A model generated the notes under the pieces. It was not told where the DNA came from. It saw only the letters and a list, made by a program, of their open reading frames with translations, and did not search any database. Below, in pieces: positions 54,292-62,739 of a stretch of 64,000 nt of DNA. Position 1 is the first letter of the stretch, and each line of letters starts with the position of its first letter. Source of the stretch: Bradyrhizobium sp. WBAH42 (lineage in GTDB: Bacteria; Pseudomonadota; Alphaproteobacteria; Rhizobiales; Xanthobacteraceae); NCBI RefSeq assembly GCF_024585265.1, contig NZ_CP036533.1:6395001-6459000 (forward strand), read 5' to 3'. The position numbers and the translations under genes were made by a program.

Positions 54292-55305
54292 ATGACTGTG
54301 CTAGTCACCGGCGGCGCCGGCTATATCGGAAGTCACACGGTCCTGGCGCTGGCGGAGGCCGGCGAGGACGTCGTCGTGATCGACGATCTCTCCACTGGCT
54401 TCTCGGCCTATCTGCCAGAAGGCGTGCCGCTGTTCATCGGCGATGCCGGCGACGAGAACCTGCTCGAAGGCGTGATCGCCCAGCACGACATCGAGAGCAT
54501 CATCCATTTCGCCGGCTCCGTGGTCGTGCCGGATTCGATGCGCGATCCGCTCGGCTATTACCGCAACAACTTCACGACCGCGCGCAACCTGCTCAACGTC
54601 GCGGTCAAGCGCGGCATCGGCCGCTTCATCTTCTCCTCGACCGCTGCCGTCTACGGCAATCCGGACCAGGTGCCCGTGTCCGAGCACGCGCCGACGCGGC
54701 CGCTGTCGCCCTACGGCTCATCGAAGCTGATGACCGAGATCATGCTGCACGACGTCGCCGCCGCCTACGGCATGCAATACGTAACCCTGCGCTATTTCAA
54801 CGTCGCCGGCGCCGATCCGCAGGCGCGCATTGGCCTTGCCACCGTCGGCGCCACGCATCTGCTCAAGATCGCGGTGGAAGCCGCCACCGGCCAGCGCGCC
54901 AAGATCGACGTGTTCGGCACCGACTATCCGACCCCCGACGGCAGTTGCATCCGCGACTTCATCCACGTCACGGACCTGTCGCAGGCGCATCGCTCCGCGC
55001 TGGCCTATCTGCGCAATGGCGGCGCCTCGACCACGCTGAATTGCGGCTATGGCCGCGGCTATTCGGTGCTAGAGACCATCGATGCGGTGCGCCGGGTTTC
55101 AGGCCGCAGCTTCGCCGTGCAATACGCCCCGCGCCGGCCCGGCGACATCATGACCATGGTCGCCGACACCAGCCGCATCCGCAGCCTGCTCGACTGGCGG
55201 CCGCAATACGACGACCTCGAGACCATCGCAGCCCATGCGCTGGCCTGGGAGGACAAGCTGTTCCGCGAGCGCCACGGCGAGCTCCGCCACGCCGCCTCGG
55301 CCTAG
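54292..55305 (+). CDS. galE: UDP-glucose 4-epimerase
   Basis: A 337-residue extended SDR with VLVTGGAGYIGSHTVLAL, IHFAGSVVVPDS, FSSTAAVYGNP, SPYGSSKLMTE (Tyr-x3-Lys), RYFNVAGADP and GSCIRDFIHVTDLSQAH, all diagnostic of GalE (ExoB in rhizobia). It supplies UDP-galactose for LPS core and exopolysaccharide. It is divergent from the LpcC-like gene. Confidence 0.95.
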   Translation: MTVLVTGGAGYIGSHTVLALAEAGEDVVVIDDLSTGFSAYLPEGVPLFIGDAGDENLLEGVIAQHDIESIIHFAGSVVVPDSMRDPLGYYRNNFTTARNLLNVAVKRGIGRFIFSSTAAVYGNPDQVPVSEHAPTRPLSPYGSSKLMTEIMLHDVAAAYGMQYVTLRYFNVAGADPQARIGLATVGATHLLKIAVEAATGQRAKIDVFGTDYPTPDGSCIRDFIHVTDLSQAHRSALAYLRNGGASTTLNCGYGRGYSVLETIDAVRRVSGRSFAVQYAPRRPGDIMTMVADTSRIRSLLDWRPQYDDLETIAAHALAWEDKLFRERHGELRHAASA

Positions 55306-55423
55306 AATCATCCCAAGCGCAAGCCCTTAATTGGGCTTGAAAAACCCGGCTTGAGCGGGCACAGAGGCCCATCGATCCCTGACGCGCGGGCAGGCTTTGT
55401 CCTGCGCCGTCAATGGACACCGG

Positions 55424-57226
55424 ATGGCGCAGTTTCCAAAGAAAATCACCGACGATCCCTATGCGGCCATGGCCCTCGTGCGCCGGCTGATCACGGAACA
55501 GGGCATCGTCTACTGGCGGCGCTACCTCGTCGCCTTCGCTCTGATGGCCCTCGCCGCCGGTGCGACCGCTGCTGCGACCTACGTCCTCGGCCAGGTCATC
55601 AACCAGGCCTATGTCGACAAGAACATCCCGGGCATCGCGATGTTCTCAGGAATCACGGTCGCCCTGCTGTTCATCAAGGGCGTGGCGACCTACGGCCACA
55701 TGGTGATCCTGACCAAGATCAGCAACGCGATCCTCGCCACCAACCAGCGCCAACTGTTCGCCAAGCTGATGCGCGAAAACGTCGGCTTTTTCTCCGAGCG
55801 GCACTCGTCCGAGTTCCTGGCGCGGCTGACCGCCGGCGCCAAGTCGATCACGGACGTGCTGAACATGCTGGTCAACGCCATCGGGCGCGACCTCTTGATG
55901 CTGCTCGCCATGATCGGCGTGATGGTGTGGCAGGACCCGCTGATGTCGTTCATCGGCCTCGTCGCGGTGCCACCGGCGATGCTGGTGCTGCGCAAGCTGG
56001 TCAAGCGCATCAAGGGCCTCGCCTTCAACCAGTTCACCGGCACTGCCGACATCATGGAGACCATGCAGGAATCGCTGCAGGGCATCCGCACCGTCAAGGC
56101 GTTCACGCTCGAAGAGACCATGCAGAAGCGCATCGACGAGAACATCGCGGTCGTCGAGCGCAACGCCAACAAGATGGCCCGCGTCGCCAACCGCTCCAAC
56201 CCGCTGATGGAGATGCTGGGCGGCTTCGCGGTCGCCGGCTGCCTGATGTATGGCGGCTACGCCGTGGTCGCGCTCAACGCCACGCCCGGCGCGTTCTTCT
56301 CGTTCATGACCGCGTTCCTGATGGCGACCGAGCCGGCCAAGCGGCTCGCCCGCCTCAACATCGATCTCAACAGCCAGTTGGTCGGCGCCCGCATGCTGCT
56401 CGAGGTCGTCGACAGCCCCGCGAGCGAGCAGTCCGACGATGACAAGCCGGCGCTGAAGCTGACAGATGCCCGCATCGAGCTGCGCGACGTCAGCTTCTCC
56501 TATCGCTCGGGCGAGACCGTGCTCAACCGCATGAGCTTCGTCGCCGAGCCCGGCAAGGTGACTGCGCTGGTCGGCCCTTCCGGCGGCGGCAAGTCGACCG
56601 TGCTGGGGCTGCTCCTGCGCTTCTACGAGGTGACGCAAGGCGACATCGTGATCGACGGCCAGTCGATCTCGTCGGTCTCACGCAAATCGCTGCGCGCCCA
56701 GACCGCCTATGTCGGCCAGGACGTCTATCTGTTCCGCGACACGATCCGCAACAACATCGCCTTCGGCAAGCCGGGCGCCAGCGAGAACGAGATCGTCGAG
56801 GCGGCGAAGGCGGCCTGCGCGCATGACTTCATCATGGGCTTCCCGCTCGGCTACGACACGCCGGTCGGCGAGCACGGCACCCAGCTCTCGGGCGGACAGC
56901 GCCAGCGCATTGCGGTCGCGCGCGCGCTGCTCAAGAACGCGCCGATCATCCTCTTGGACGAAGCCACCGCCGCGCTCGATTCCGAATCCGAGCGGCAGGT
57001 ACAGGAGGCGATCGAGCATCTGTGCCAGAACCGCACCACCATCGTGATCGCGCACCGCCTGCACACCATCATGCACGCGGACAGCATTCTGGTCGTCGAA
57101 GGCGGCGAGATCGTCGAGCAGGGCCGGCATGATGAGCTGCTCCGCCGCGGCGGCCGTTACGCCTCGTTCTTCCGCCTGCAACATCACGACGCCGGCGCTC
57201 TGGCGCCGATCAGCGCAACCGCATAG
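55424..57226 (+). CDS. ABC exporter, MsbA-like (lipid A/multidrug type)
   Basis: A 600-residue half-transporter: six membrane helices (about 25-320) then an ATPase with VGPSGGGKST (Walker A), Q-loop YVGQDVYLF, signature LSGGQRQRIAVARA, Walker B IILLDEATAALD and switch His IVIAHRLHT. It is the only MsbA-like exporter in the LPS region, so lipid A-core flipping is likely but not proven, since such proteins also export drugs or other lipids. ATG 55424 (MAQFPKKI) is used; the frame opens nine codons earlier. Confidence 0.88.
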   Translation: MAQFPKKITDDPYAAMALVRRLITEQGIVYWRRYLVAFALMALAAGATAAATYVLGQVINQAYVDKNIPGIAMFSGITVALLFIKGVATYGHMVILTKISNAILATNQRQLFAKLMRENVGFFSERHSSEFLARLTAGAKSITDVLNMLVNAIGRDLLMLLAMIGVMVWQDPLMSFIGLVAVPPAMLVLRKLVKRIKGLAFNQFTGTADIMETMQESLQGIRTVKAFTLEETMQKRIDENIAVVERNANKMARVANRSNPLMEMLGGFAVAGCLMYGGYAVVALNATPGAFFSFMTAFLMATEPAKRLARLNIDLNSQLVGARMLLEVVDSPASEQSDDDKPALKLTDARIELRDVSFSYRSGETVLNRMSFVAEPGKVTALVGPSGGGKSTVLGLLLRFYEVTQGDIVIDGQSISSVSRKSLRAQTAYVGQDVYLFRDTIRNNIAFGKPGASENEIVEAAKAACAHDFIMGFPLGYDTPVGEHGTQLSGGQRQRIAVARALLKNAPIILLDEATAALDSESERQVQEAIEHLCQNRTTIVIAHRLHTIMHADSILVVEGGEIVEQGRHDELLRRGGRYASFFRLQHHDAGALAPISATA

Positions 57227-57262
57227 AGTTCGTTCCACCTCAAGACCAGCGAGACCGCACCT

Positions 57263-57964
57263 ATGAACGCCGCCTCCTACGTCATCCCGCTTCCGCCCCA
57301 GGCTTCGCTTCCCGTCGTCGGCGAAAGCGGCCGTTATCCGGTTCGCCGCATCTGGTGCGTCGGCCGCAACTATCTCGAGCACATCCGCGAGATGGGCAAT
57401 GACGAGCGCGCCCCGCCGTTCTTCTTCGCCAAGCACGCCGACATGCTGGTGCCCGACGGCGCCACCATTCCCTATCCGCCGCTGACCAAGGATCTGCATC
57501 ACGAGGTCGAGCTCATCGTCGCGATGAAGAGCGGTGGGCTGAACATTGCCGCCGACAAGGCGCTGGACCACGTCTACGGCTACGCCGTCGGCATCGACCT
57601 CACTCGCCGCGACCTCCAGATCGCCTCGCGCAAGAAGGAGCGCCCGTGGGAGATCGGCAAGTCGTTCGACCATTCGGCGCCCTGCTCCGCGCTGCAGCCG
57701 GCCTCGAAGATCGGCCATCCCGCCAAGGGCAAGATCTGGCTGACGGTCAACGGCAAAGAAGCGCAGAAGGGCGACCTCACCGAGCTGATCTGGAACGTGC
57801 CCGAGATCATCTGGCAGCTCTCCCAGCAGGTGAAGCTCGCCGCCGGCGACATCATCATGACCGGCACGCCCGCCGGCGTGTCGCAGCTGCAGCCCGGCGA
57901 CAAGCTCGAATGCGGTGTCGACGGCGTCGGCACGCTGAAGGTGAGCATCGGCCAGCCGGAGTAG
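57263..57964 (+). CDS. Fumarylacetoacetate hydrolase (FAH) family protein
   Basis: A 233-residue single-domain FAH-fold hydrolase: IWCVGRNYLEHIREMG, FFFAKHADMLVPDG, KDLHHEVELIVAM (metal-binding Glu pair), YAVGIDLTRRDLQ and IIMTGTPAGVSQL. The length and motifs are close to fumarylpyruvate/acylpyruvate hydrolases, which split C-C bonds of 2,4-diketo acids. It lies 36 bp after the MsbA-like gene, probably read through by the same transcript, though no functional tie is evident. Confidence 0.9.
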   Translation: MNAASYVIPLPPQASLPVVGESGRYPVRRIWCVGRNYLEHIREMGNDERAPPFFFAKHADMLVPDGATIPYPPLTKDLHHEVELIVAMKSGGLNIAADKALDHVYGYAVGIDLTRRDLQIASRKKERPWEIGKSFDHSAPCSALQPASKIGHPAKGKIWLTVNGKEAQKGDLTELIWNVPEIIWQLSQQVKLAAGDIIMTGTPAGVSQLQPGDKLECGVDGVGTLKVSIGQPE

Positions 57965-57977
57965 GGCCTCGATATTG

Positions 57978-58086
57978 TAGGGTGGATTAGCGAAAGCGTA
58001 ATCCACCACTACAGACGCACGACAACAAAGAACGTCAATTGTTGCTCGCGCCTATTGGTGGATTACGCTTCGCTAATCCACCCTAC
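57978..58086. repeat. Long inverted repeat, dispersed family F
   Basis: Left arm GTAGGGTGGATTAGCGAAAG continuing to CGTAATCCACCA; right arm TGGTGGATTACGCTTCGCTA continuing to ATCCACCCTAC. The arms are almost perfect reverse complements of about 30 bp around a 45-bp middle, between the convergent FAH and SnoaL-like genes. Confidence 0.9.
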
Positions 58087-58091
58087 GGGAG

Positions 58092-58550
58092 CTACCAGGC
58101 CTTCACCGGCCGATTGGCATGGCTTACCTGCGGTACACCGCGATTGAGCGACATGTGCGAATGCACGCACAGCCAGCCATCGCCATTTTTCGAAAACACC
58201 ATCGTCGCGCGGCCGGGGCGCGCAAACGTGCTGCCATCGGGATGATAGCCCGTGCTCGTCCACGGCGCGATCACGGTTGCCATCATGCCGTCCGGTGATA
58301 CCAGAACGGACGTCTGATCGAGGACGAAGCGGAAGTCGGTCGTCTTCGGCCAGACGTTGTCCCATTGCGTCTTGACCCATTGATCGAGGCCGGGGATGAC
58401 GTCGTTATGGGTACCGAAGGCGAGCACGTCGGGATGGAAGAGCGGCCGCGCCGAGGCGTAGTCGACCTCGCGGACATAGCCCGCGAAGGTCTCCAGCCAC
58501 TCGCAGAAGACCTGCGTGATCTCTGCGTTCGCGGTCGGCAAGCAACTCAT
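58092..58550 (-). CDS. SnoaL-like/NTF2-fold protein
   Basis: 152 residues with the cone-shaped NTF2-like fold pattern: an N-terminal helix pair (CEWLETFAGYVREVDYASAR), then LFHPDVLAFGTH, TWTS-like beta strands (VIAPWTSTGYH, GRATMVFSKNGDGWLCVHSHMSLNR). Similar proteins are small-molecule isomerases or of unknown function. It lies 13 bp after lpxO on the same strand, so the two are probably co-transcribed. Confidence 0.82.
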   Translation of the reverse strand: MSCLPTANAEITQVFCEWLETFAGYVREVDYASARPLFHPDVLAFGTHNDVIPGLDQWVKTQWDNVWPKTTDFRFVLDQTSVLVSPDGMMATVIAPWTSTGYHPDGSTFARPGRATMVFSKNGDGWLCVHSHMSLNRGVPQVSHANRPVKAW

Positions 58551-58563
58551 CGCGACGCGCCGA

Positions 58564-59493
58564 TCACCTGATCGCCGACATCACGATGAGGCCGAGGATC
58601 AGCGCCGTCAGCGAGTATTTCAGCGTGTAGTAGACGTTGCGGTTCCACTCCTTCACCTTGCGGCTGGCGAGGTGGATCTCGTAGAGCTTGCCGAACACCT
58701 TGTTGAGCACGCCGACATTCTCACCGTCGACGTTCTGGGTCGCCGACGCCTTGACGATGTGATGGCTGACCCAGCGGTTGATCGCGGTCATGAAGCCGTA
58801 CTTCATCGGGCGCTCGACGTCGCAGAACAGGATGATGCGGTTGACGTCGGTCGCATTCTCGGCGCTGTGGATGAAGGTCTCGTCGAACATGAAGGCTTCG
58901 CCGTCGCGCCAGACGCATTCGACACCGTCGACGAGGATCCGGCACTTGTTCGAGTTCGGCGTGACCAGGCCGAGGTGATAGCGCAGCGAGCCCGCGAAGG
59001 GATCACGATGCGCCCCTAACTTGCCGCCTGGCGGCAGCATCGCGAACATGGCGCCATGCACGCTCGGGATCGATTTGAGCAGCTCCACCGTCTTCGGGCA
59101 CAGCGTGTTGGCCGACGGCAGGAAGTCGTCGTACCATTTCAGGTAAAATCGCTTCCAGCCGCTCTTGAAGAACGAGTAGAAGCCCCAATCGTTGTTCTTC
59201 GCCGCCGCGCGGATGAAGCCTTCGTCGAACAGGCGCACGGCCTCGTCGCGGATGGTCTCCCAGTTATCGCTGAGGGGTTTGAGCTCCGGAAACTGATCGA
59301 CCGAGATCACCGGCCTGTTCGGCACTGCCGAGCCGGCGTACATCAGCACGTTGTACGGCGCGAGATAGGTCGAGTGGTCGCCGAGCTGGCGCGCGAAGCG
59401 CAGCCGCTGCTTGCCGCGGAAGTGAACGTAAATCGTCGAGGCGGCAAGCACATACAAAATGACGAGCTGCGGCGCAAAAAGCTGTTTCAGCAT
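58564..59493 (-). CDS. lpxO: Lipid A hydroxylase LpxO-like (Asp/Asn beta-hydroxylase fold)
   Basis: 309 residues. An N-terminal membrane helix (QLVILYVLAASTIYV) and a C-terminal one (LTALILGLIVMSAI) bracket an Fe(II)/2-oxoglutarate dioxygenase domain. The iron ligands are His162 and Asp164 (LGAHRDPFAG) and His209 (ETFIHSAENATDVNR), with a 2-oxoglutarate-binding Arg nearby. LpxO adds a 2-hydroxyl to secondary fatty acyl chains of lipid A at the inner face of the membrane. ATG 59493 (MLKQLFAP) has GGGGAA upstream. Lipid A context strengthens the call. Confidence 0.88.
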   Translation of the reverse strand: MLKQLFAPQLVILYVLAASTIYVHFRGKQRLRFARQLGDHSTYLAPYNVLMYAGSAVPNRPVISVDQFPELKPLSDNWETIRDEAVRLFDEGFIRAAAKNNDWGFYSFFKSGWKRFYLKWYDDFLPSANTLCPKTVELLKSIPSVHGAMFAMLPPGGKLGAHRDPFAGSLRYHLGLVTPNSNKCRILVDGVECVWRDGEAFMFDETFIHSAENATDVNRIILFCDVERPMKYGFMTAINRWVSHHIVKASATQNVDGENVGVLNKVFGKLYEIHLASRKVKEWNRNVYYTLKYSLTALILGLIVMSAIR

Positions 59494-59634
59494 TTCCCCA
59501 ATCCCAAGTGATCCAGCCGGGGTGTCGTGTAGCCCGACCCCGCCTGAGCGGCAAGATATTCGCCGGTGGGTTGCAATCACGCCGGAGAGAGCAAGGGGAC
59601 GGAATTAGGGTCAAACTGGCCGAAACGAGCCGAA

Positions 59635-59790
59635 TCAGGCCCGCGACAGCGCCTGCAGGCCCTTGAAGGTCAGGCGCTTGGGGTCGGTGACGCCGGCGAG
59701 GTAGAGCCGGCGGATGAAGGCGATGACGGCGTCGCGGTCGCAATCGGTCAGCGCGACGACGGCGTCGACCGCTGTTCTCTGGGCTTCCAT
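59635..59790 (-). CDS. 51-residue conserved-looking hypothetical protein
   Basis: ATG 59790 is preceded by GAGGTGA with good spacing and a CtrA-like box 57 bp upstream. The product begins MEAQRTAVDAVVALTDCDRD and ends GLQALSRA. It is predicted to be two short helices joined at LAGVTDPKRL, with one Cys. Codon use is strongly GC-ending, like real genes here. It is too short to show up in long-frame scans. Function unknown. Confidence 0.65.
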   Translation of the reverse strand: MEAQRTAVDAVVALTDCDRDAVIAFIRRLYLAGVTDPKRLTFKGLQALSRA

Positions 59791-59846
59791 TGGGCTCACC
59801 TCGACCTTGCGAGTAACCCCGGCCGAGACAGGCTAGGACTCATCCG

Positions 59847-59861
59847 TTAAATCGGCGTTAA
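59847..59861. promoter_or_regulatory. Putative CtrA-binding site (TTAA-N7-TTAACC)
   Basis: TTAA (59847-59850) and TTAA (59858-59861) are separated by seven bases and followed by CC, matching the extended CtrA consensus. It is placed upstream of the 51-codon gene and after the end of the LysR gene. Confidence 0.55.
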
Positions 59862-59936
59862 CCGTTGTGGAAGCGTCGCCGATTCAGCCGCCCCGCCGTA
59901 TACGCAAAACAACGCATTGCGCAGGCGTGAAGCGGC

Positions 59937-60860
59937 TCAGCGCGCCTTGATGCTCTGCTTCAGCAGCGCGAACTGCTTCTTCAGCCGGGGCACGGCGAAG
60001 TCGGTGAAGGCGCGCACCTTGGGCACCGAAAGCCGGCCCTGCGGACAGATCAGATGCGCAGGCATCTCCGGATCCTTGTCGCCGGCAAGCAGGATCTCGA
60101 GCTCGCCGCGCGCGACCTGCTCGGCCACCTGGTACGAATACATCCGCGCCACGCCGCGCCCGGCCACAGTGGAGGCCACTGCCGCATAGGTGCTGTTGAC
60201 GACGAGCCGCGGGGTGAACTGCACGGTGCGCGGCGCCGACGAGCCCGCCTGCGGCGCAAAGGTCCAGGAATTCGGCAGGTGCGCCATCGCGACGATCTGG
60301 TGCTTGGCGAGATCACCCAGCTCAGTGATGCGCGGATGCTGTTTCAGGTAACGGGGAGCGGCCACCACAACGCGACTGATCCCGCCGACCCGCATCGCCA
60401 CCATCGCCGAGTCCGCCAGCGGACCGATGCGAAGCGCGATATCGACGCCTTCCTCGATCAGATTGACCGCACGGTCGAACAGCAGGAGTTTTGCCGACAC
60501 GGTCGGATAGGCGTCGAGAAACGCGTCGAGGATCGGCCGCAGCACCATCTCTCCCGAGACCACCGGAGCGGTGATCGTGAGCAGACCACGCGGTGCCGTG
60601 CGCGGTCCGGCCGCGATGTCCTCGGCTTCCTCCAGCTCGGTGAGCACGCGGCGGCAGACCGCGACATAGCGCTCGCCCTCCTCGCTCAGCTTGATCGAGC
60701 GTGTCGTTCGGTGCAGCAGCTCGGCGCCGACCCGCTCTTCCAGAAAGGCGATGGCACGGCTGACGGCTGCCGGCGAGCGGCCGAGCTTACGGCCCGCGGC
60801 AGCGAGGCTCCCCTCGTCCACCGCAAGGACGAACACCTTCATCGCGTCCAGACGATCCAT
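59937..60860 (-). CDS. LysR-family transcriptional regulator
   Basis: A 307-residue LysR protein with an N-terminal winged helix-turn-helix (MKVFVLAVDEGSLAAAGRKL, SPAAVSRAIAFLEERVGAEL) and a C-terminal effector-binding domain (about 90-300). It belongs by style to the CrgA/DsdC-like group often found divergent to oxidoreductases. It faces the SDR-tautomerase pair across a 213-bp spacer containing a T-N11-A dyad, and probably controls them. The inducer is unknown. Confidence 0.93.
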   Translation of the reverse strand: MDRLDAMKVFVLAVDEGSLAAAGRKLGRSPAAVSRAIAFLEERVGAELLHRTTRSIKLSEEGERYVAVCRRVLTELEEAEDIAAGPRTAPRGLLTITAPVVSGEMVLRPILDAFLDAYPTVSAKLLLFDRAVNLIEEGVDIALRIGPLADSAMVAMRVGGISRVVVAAPRYLKQHPRITELGDLAKHQIVAMAHLPNSWTFAPQAGSSAPRTVQFTPRLVVNSTYAAVASTVAGRGVARMYSYQVAEQVARGELEILLAGDKDPEMPAHLICPQGRLSVPKVRAFTDFAVPRLKKQFALLKQSIKAR

Positions 60861-60949
60861 GCGCTCGCCGCAGCCCCCTGAGATTTCGGCTGAAAGCTAG
60901 GCGTTTGCGTCGGCTGCGACAACCTCCGCAAGGATCGGTCCGGCATTCG

Positions 60950-60962
60950 TTCGCGCTGCGAA
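60950..60962. promoter_or_regulatory. Candidate LysR operator (T-N11-A dyad)
   Basis: TTCGC-GCT-GCGAA, a perfect five-base dyad with the T-N11-A form of LysR boxes, midway between the divergent LysR and SDR genes. Confidence 0.5.
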
Positions 60963-61073
60963 AGAGTGTCTGCCGGGCAGCGGATATTCGCAAGTAAGCC
61001 GCCGCAGCGTACCTCAACGCCCAAGCCAGCCCGCCGCTGGCGCAGGTTTTCAAGCCAAAAACAGGAGTCCGTC

Positions 61074-61784
61074 ATGGGTATCGAGCAGAAGGTCGCCATC
61101 ATCACCGGTGCATCGCAGGGTATCGGCGCCGCCCTGGTTCAGGGCTTTCGCGATCGCAACTACCGCGTCGTCGCAACGGCGCGCTCCGTCAAACCGTCGA
61201 GCGACGAAGACGTCCTCGCCATTGCCGGCGACATCGCCGACCGAGCCACCGCCGAGCGTGTGGTCTCGCAGGCCGTCGCCCGCTTCGGCCGCGTCGACAC
61301 GCTGGTCAATAATGCCGGCATCTTCGTCGCCAAGCCGTTCACGCAGTACACGGCCGAAGACTATGCGGCCGTGATGGGCACCAACGTCGCCGGCTTCTTC
61401 CACATCACCCAGCTCGCCATCGCCGAGATGGAGAAGCAAGGGTCCGGCCATGTCGTCCAGATCACGACCACACTGGTCGATCAGGCCAATTCGAACGTGC
61501 CCTCGGTGCTGGCCTCGCTGAGCAAGGGCGGGCTGAACGCCGCGACCAAGTCGCTCGCGATCGAATACGCCAGGCGTGGCATTCGCGTGAACGCGGTGTC
61601 GCCCGGGATCATCAAGTCGCCGATGCACGCCGTCGCGACGCATGCGCAGTACGGCGCGATGCATCCCGTGGGCCACATGGGCGAGATGTCCGACATCGTC
61701 GATGCCGTGCTCTATCTCGAGGGCGCTTCCTTCGTCACCGGCGAGATCCTGCATGTCGACGGCGGCCAGAGCGCCGGCCACTGA
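61074..61784 (+). CDS. Atypical short-chain dehydrogenase/reductase lacking the catalytic Tyr
   Basis: A 236-residue classical SDR: cofactor motif ITGASQGIGAALV, LVNNAGIF (NAG), and the end motif FVTGEILHVDGGQSAGH. At the active site, Lys151 is kept (SLSKGGLN) but the position four residues before it, normally Tyr, is Ala147. The usual Ser is replaced in the ITTTLVD segment. ATG 61074 has AGGAG six bases upstream. It is followed 16 bp later by a tautomerase gene. Catalysis by the standard mechanism is unlikely, so it may be a non-canonical enzyme or a binding protein. Confidence 0.88.
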   Translation: MGIEQKVAIITGASQGIGAALVQGFRDRNYRVVATARSVKPSSDEDVLAIAGDIADRATAERVVSQAVARFGRVDTLVNNAGIFVAKPFTQYTAEDYAAVMGTNVAGFFHITQLAIAEMEKQGSGHVVQITTTLVDQANSNVPSVLASLSKGGLNAATKSLAIEYARRGIRVNAVSPGIIKSPMHAVATHAQYGAMHPVGHMGEMSDIVDAVLYLEGASFVTGEILHVDGGQSAGH

Positions 61785-61800
61785 GAGGAGGAGAACGACA

Positions 61801-62037
61801 ATGCCCATCGTCACCATTCAAGTGACCCGCGAGGGAACGACGCCGGGAGCGGCGTCGGTTACCGTGGAGGAGAAGGCGGCGCTGATCAAGGGATCGAGCG
61901 AGCTGCTGCGCGACGTTCTCGGCAAGCCGCTCGAGGCCACCTTTGTCGTGATCGAGGAAGTTGACACCGACAATTGGGGCTGGGGCGGCCTGCCCGTTCA
62001 GGAATTCCGGCGCCGCCGCGCCAGCCAGACAGGATGA
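61801..62037 (+). CDS. 4-oxalocrotonate tautomerase family protein
   Basis: 78 residues beginning MPIVTIQVTREG: after Met removal Pro becomes the N-terminal catalytic base of the family. The middle VTVEEKAALIKGSSELLRDVLGK matches family members. It is somewhat longer than 62-residue 4-OT enzymes. The gene follows the SDR by 16 bp with GAGGAGGAG upstream, so the two are surely co-transcribed under the LysR regulator. The substrate is unknown. Confidence 0.9.
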   Translation: MPIVTIQVTREGTTPGAASVTVEEKAALIKGSSELLRDVLGKPLEATFVVIEEVDTDNWGWGGLPVQEFRRRRASQTG

Positions 62038-62066
62038 TCCGGGCGCCGTCCGCGCAAGAGGATGAC

Positions 62067-62120
62067 ATGACCAGTGCAGATACGAAGCGACACGTCGAGG
62101 CCCGCGGCATCACCTGGCAC
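62067..62120 (+). pseudogene. Apparent truncated gene start after the tautomerase
   Basis: ATG 62067, with GAGGATGAC upstream, begins MTSADTKRHVEARGITWHW in gene-like codon use. From about codon 19 the frame runs into the antisense of the phasin gene and loses coding character. It looks like the third gene of the SDR-tautomerase operon, cut off where the phasin/ParA block begins. The original product cannot be named. Confidence 0.45.
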
Positions 62121-62739
62121 TGGGCTTTGTCATGCTTTGAGCAAGCGACCTCAGCAACTCGGTTTGCCTCAGGACCAACTCACATTGCTTTCGCGCATGC
62201 GTGCCCGACAGCTCAACCAACTCCGCCAGCGTTTTTGCACGGCCTAGCTCCCGCGCATACTCCAAGGTCGCGCCCGCGTTGATCTTCATCAGTTCGAGCA
62301 CGACGGTGCGACACTCGGCTGCCGTTCCAATCGCGTCGATGAGATCGCTTTCCGCGACAACGGTTCCATTGGCCTCTGAACTCACACTGGCCAGCCGTGA
62401 CTTTGCGAGGTCGTTGGCGTAGTCGAGCGTAGCGCTCATGCCGTCCAAGGCGCGGGCTTGATACTCCTTGGCCATGTCCACGATGAGATCAGTGGTGGTC
62501 CTGCTCGGAGGTTCAGGTCTTGCAACGATGGCGCTGGCCGCTTCTTGTGCCGGAACAATCATCGGAGCAGGCGCTTCTTGCGCGATCCGCGGCGCTTCCT
62601 GGGGGAAGACGGCGACTGGGCCCGGCGGCATGGCCAAGCCCTCGTCGACCGCACGGCTCACTTCCGCCGCCAGTTCCAGCAGCGAGCGACGCCCGGTGCG
62701 TCCAACGTCAGCAGGCAGCTTTGAGCGCGCCTTTCCCAT
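62110..62739 (-). CDS. Phasin-like protein
   Basis: 209 residues from ATG 62739. A basic Ala/Pro-rich N-terminal part (1-90) precedes a helical phasin domain (about 95-205): EYQARALDGMSATLDYANDL, ECRTVVLELMKINAGATLEY and HARKQCELVLRQTELLRSLA. Phasins coat polyhydroxyalkanoate granules. Its start lies inside the 3' end of the ParA-like gene (32-nt overlap), implying translational coupling. No PHA synthase gene is in the window. Confidence 0.78.
   Translation of the reverse strand: MGKARSKLPADVGRTGRRSLLELAAEVSRAVDEGLAMPPGPVAVFPQEAPRIAQEAPAPMIVPAQEAASAIVARPEPPSRTTTDLIVDMAKEYQARALDGMSATLDYANDLAKSRLASVSSEANGTVVAESDLIDAIGTAAECRTVVLELMKINAGATLEYARELGRAKTLAELVELSGTHARKQCELVLRQTELLRSLAQSMTKPSAR

Noticed and set aside
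55321..55345. Hairpin AAGCCC-TTAATT-GGGCTT after galE as a terminator.
   Set aside because: It is followed by GAAAAA on the plus strand, not a T-run, and no minus-strand gene ends there.
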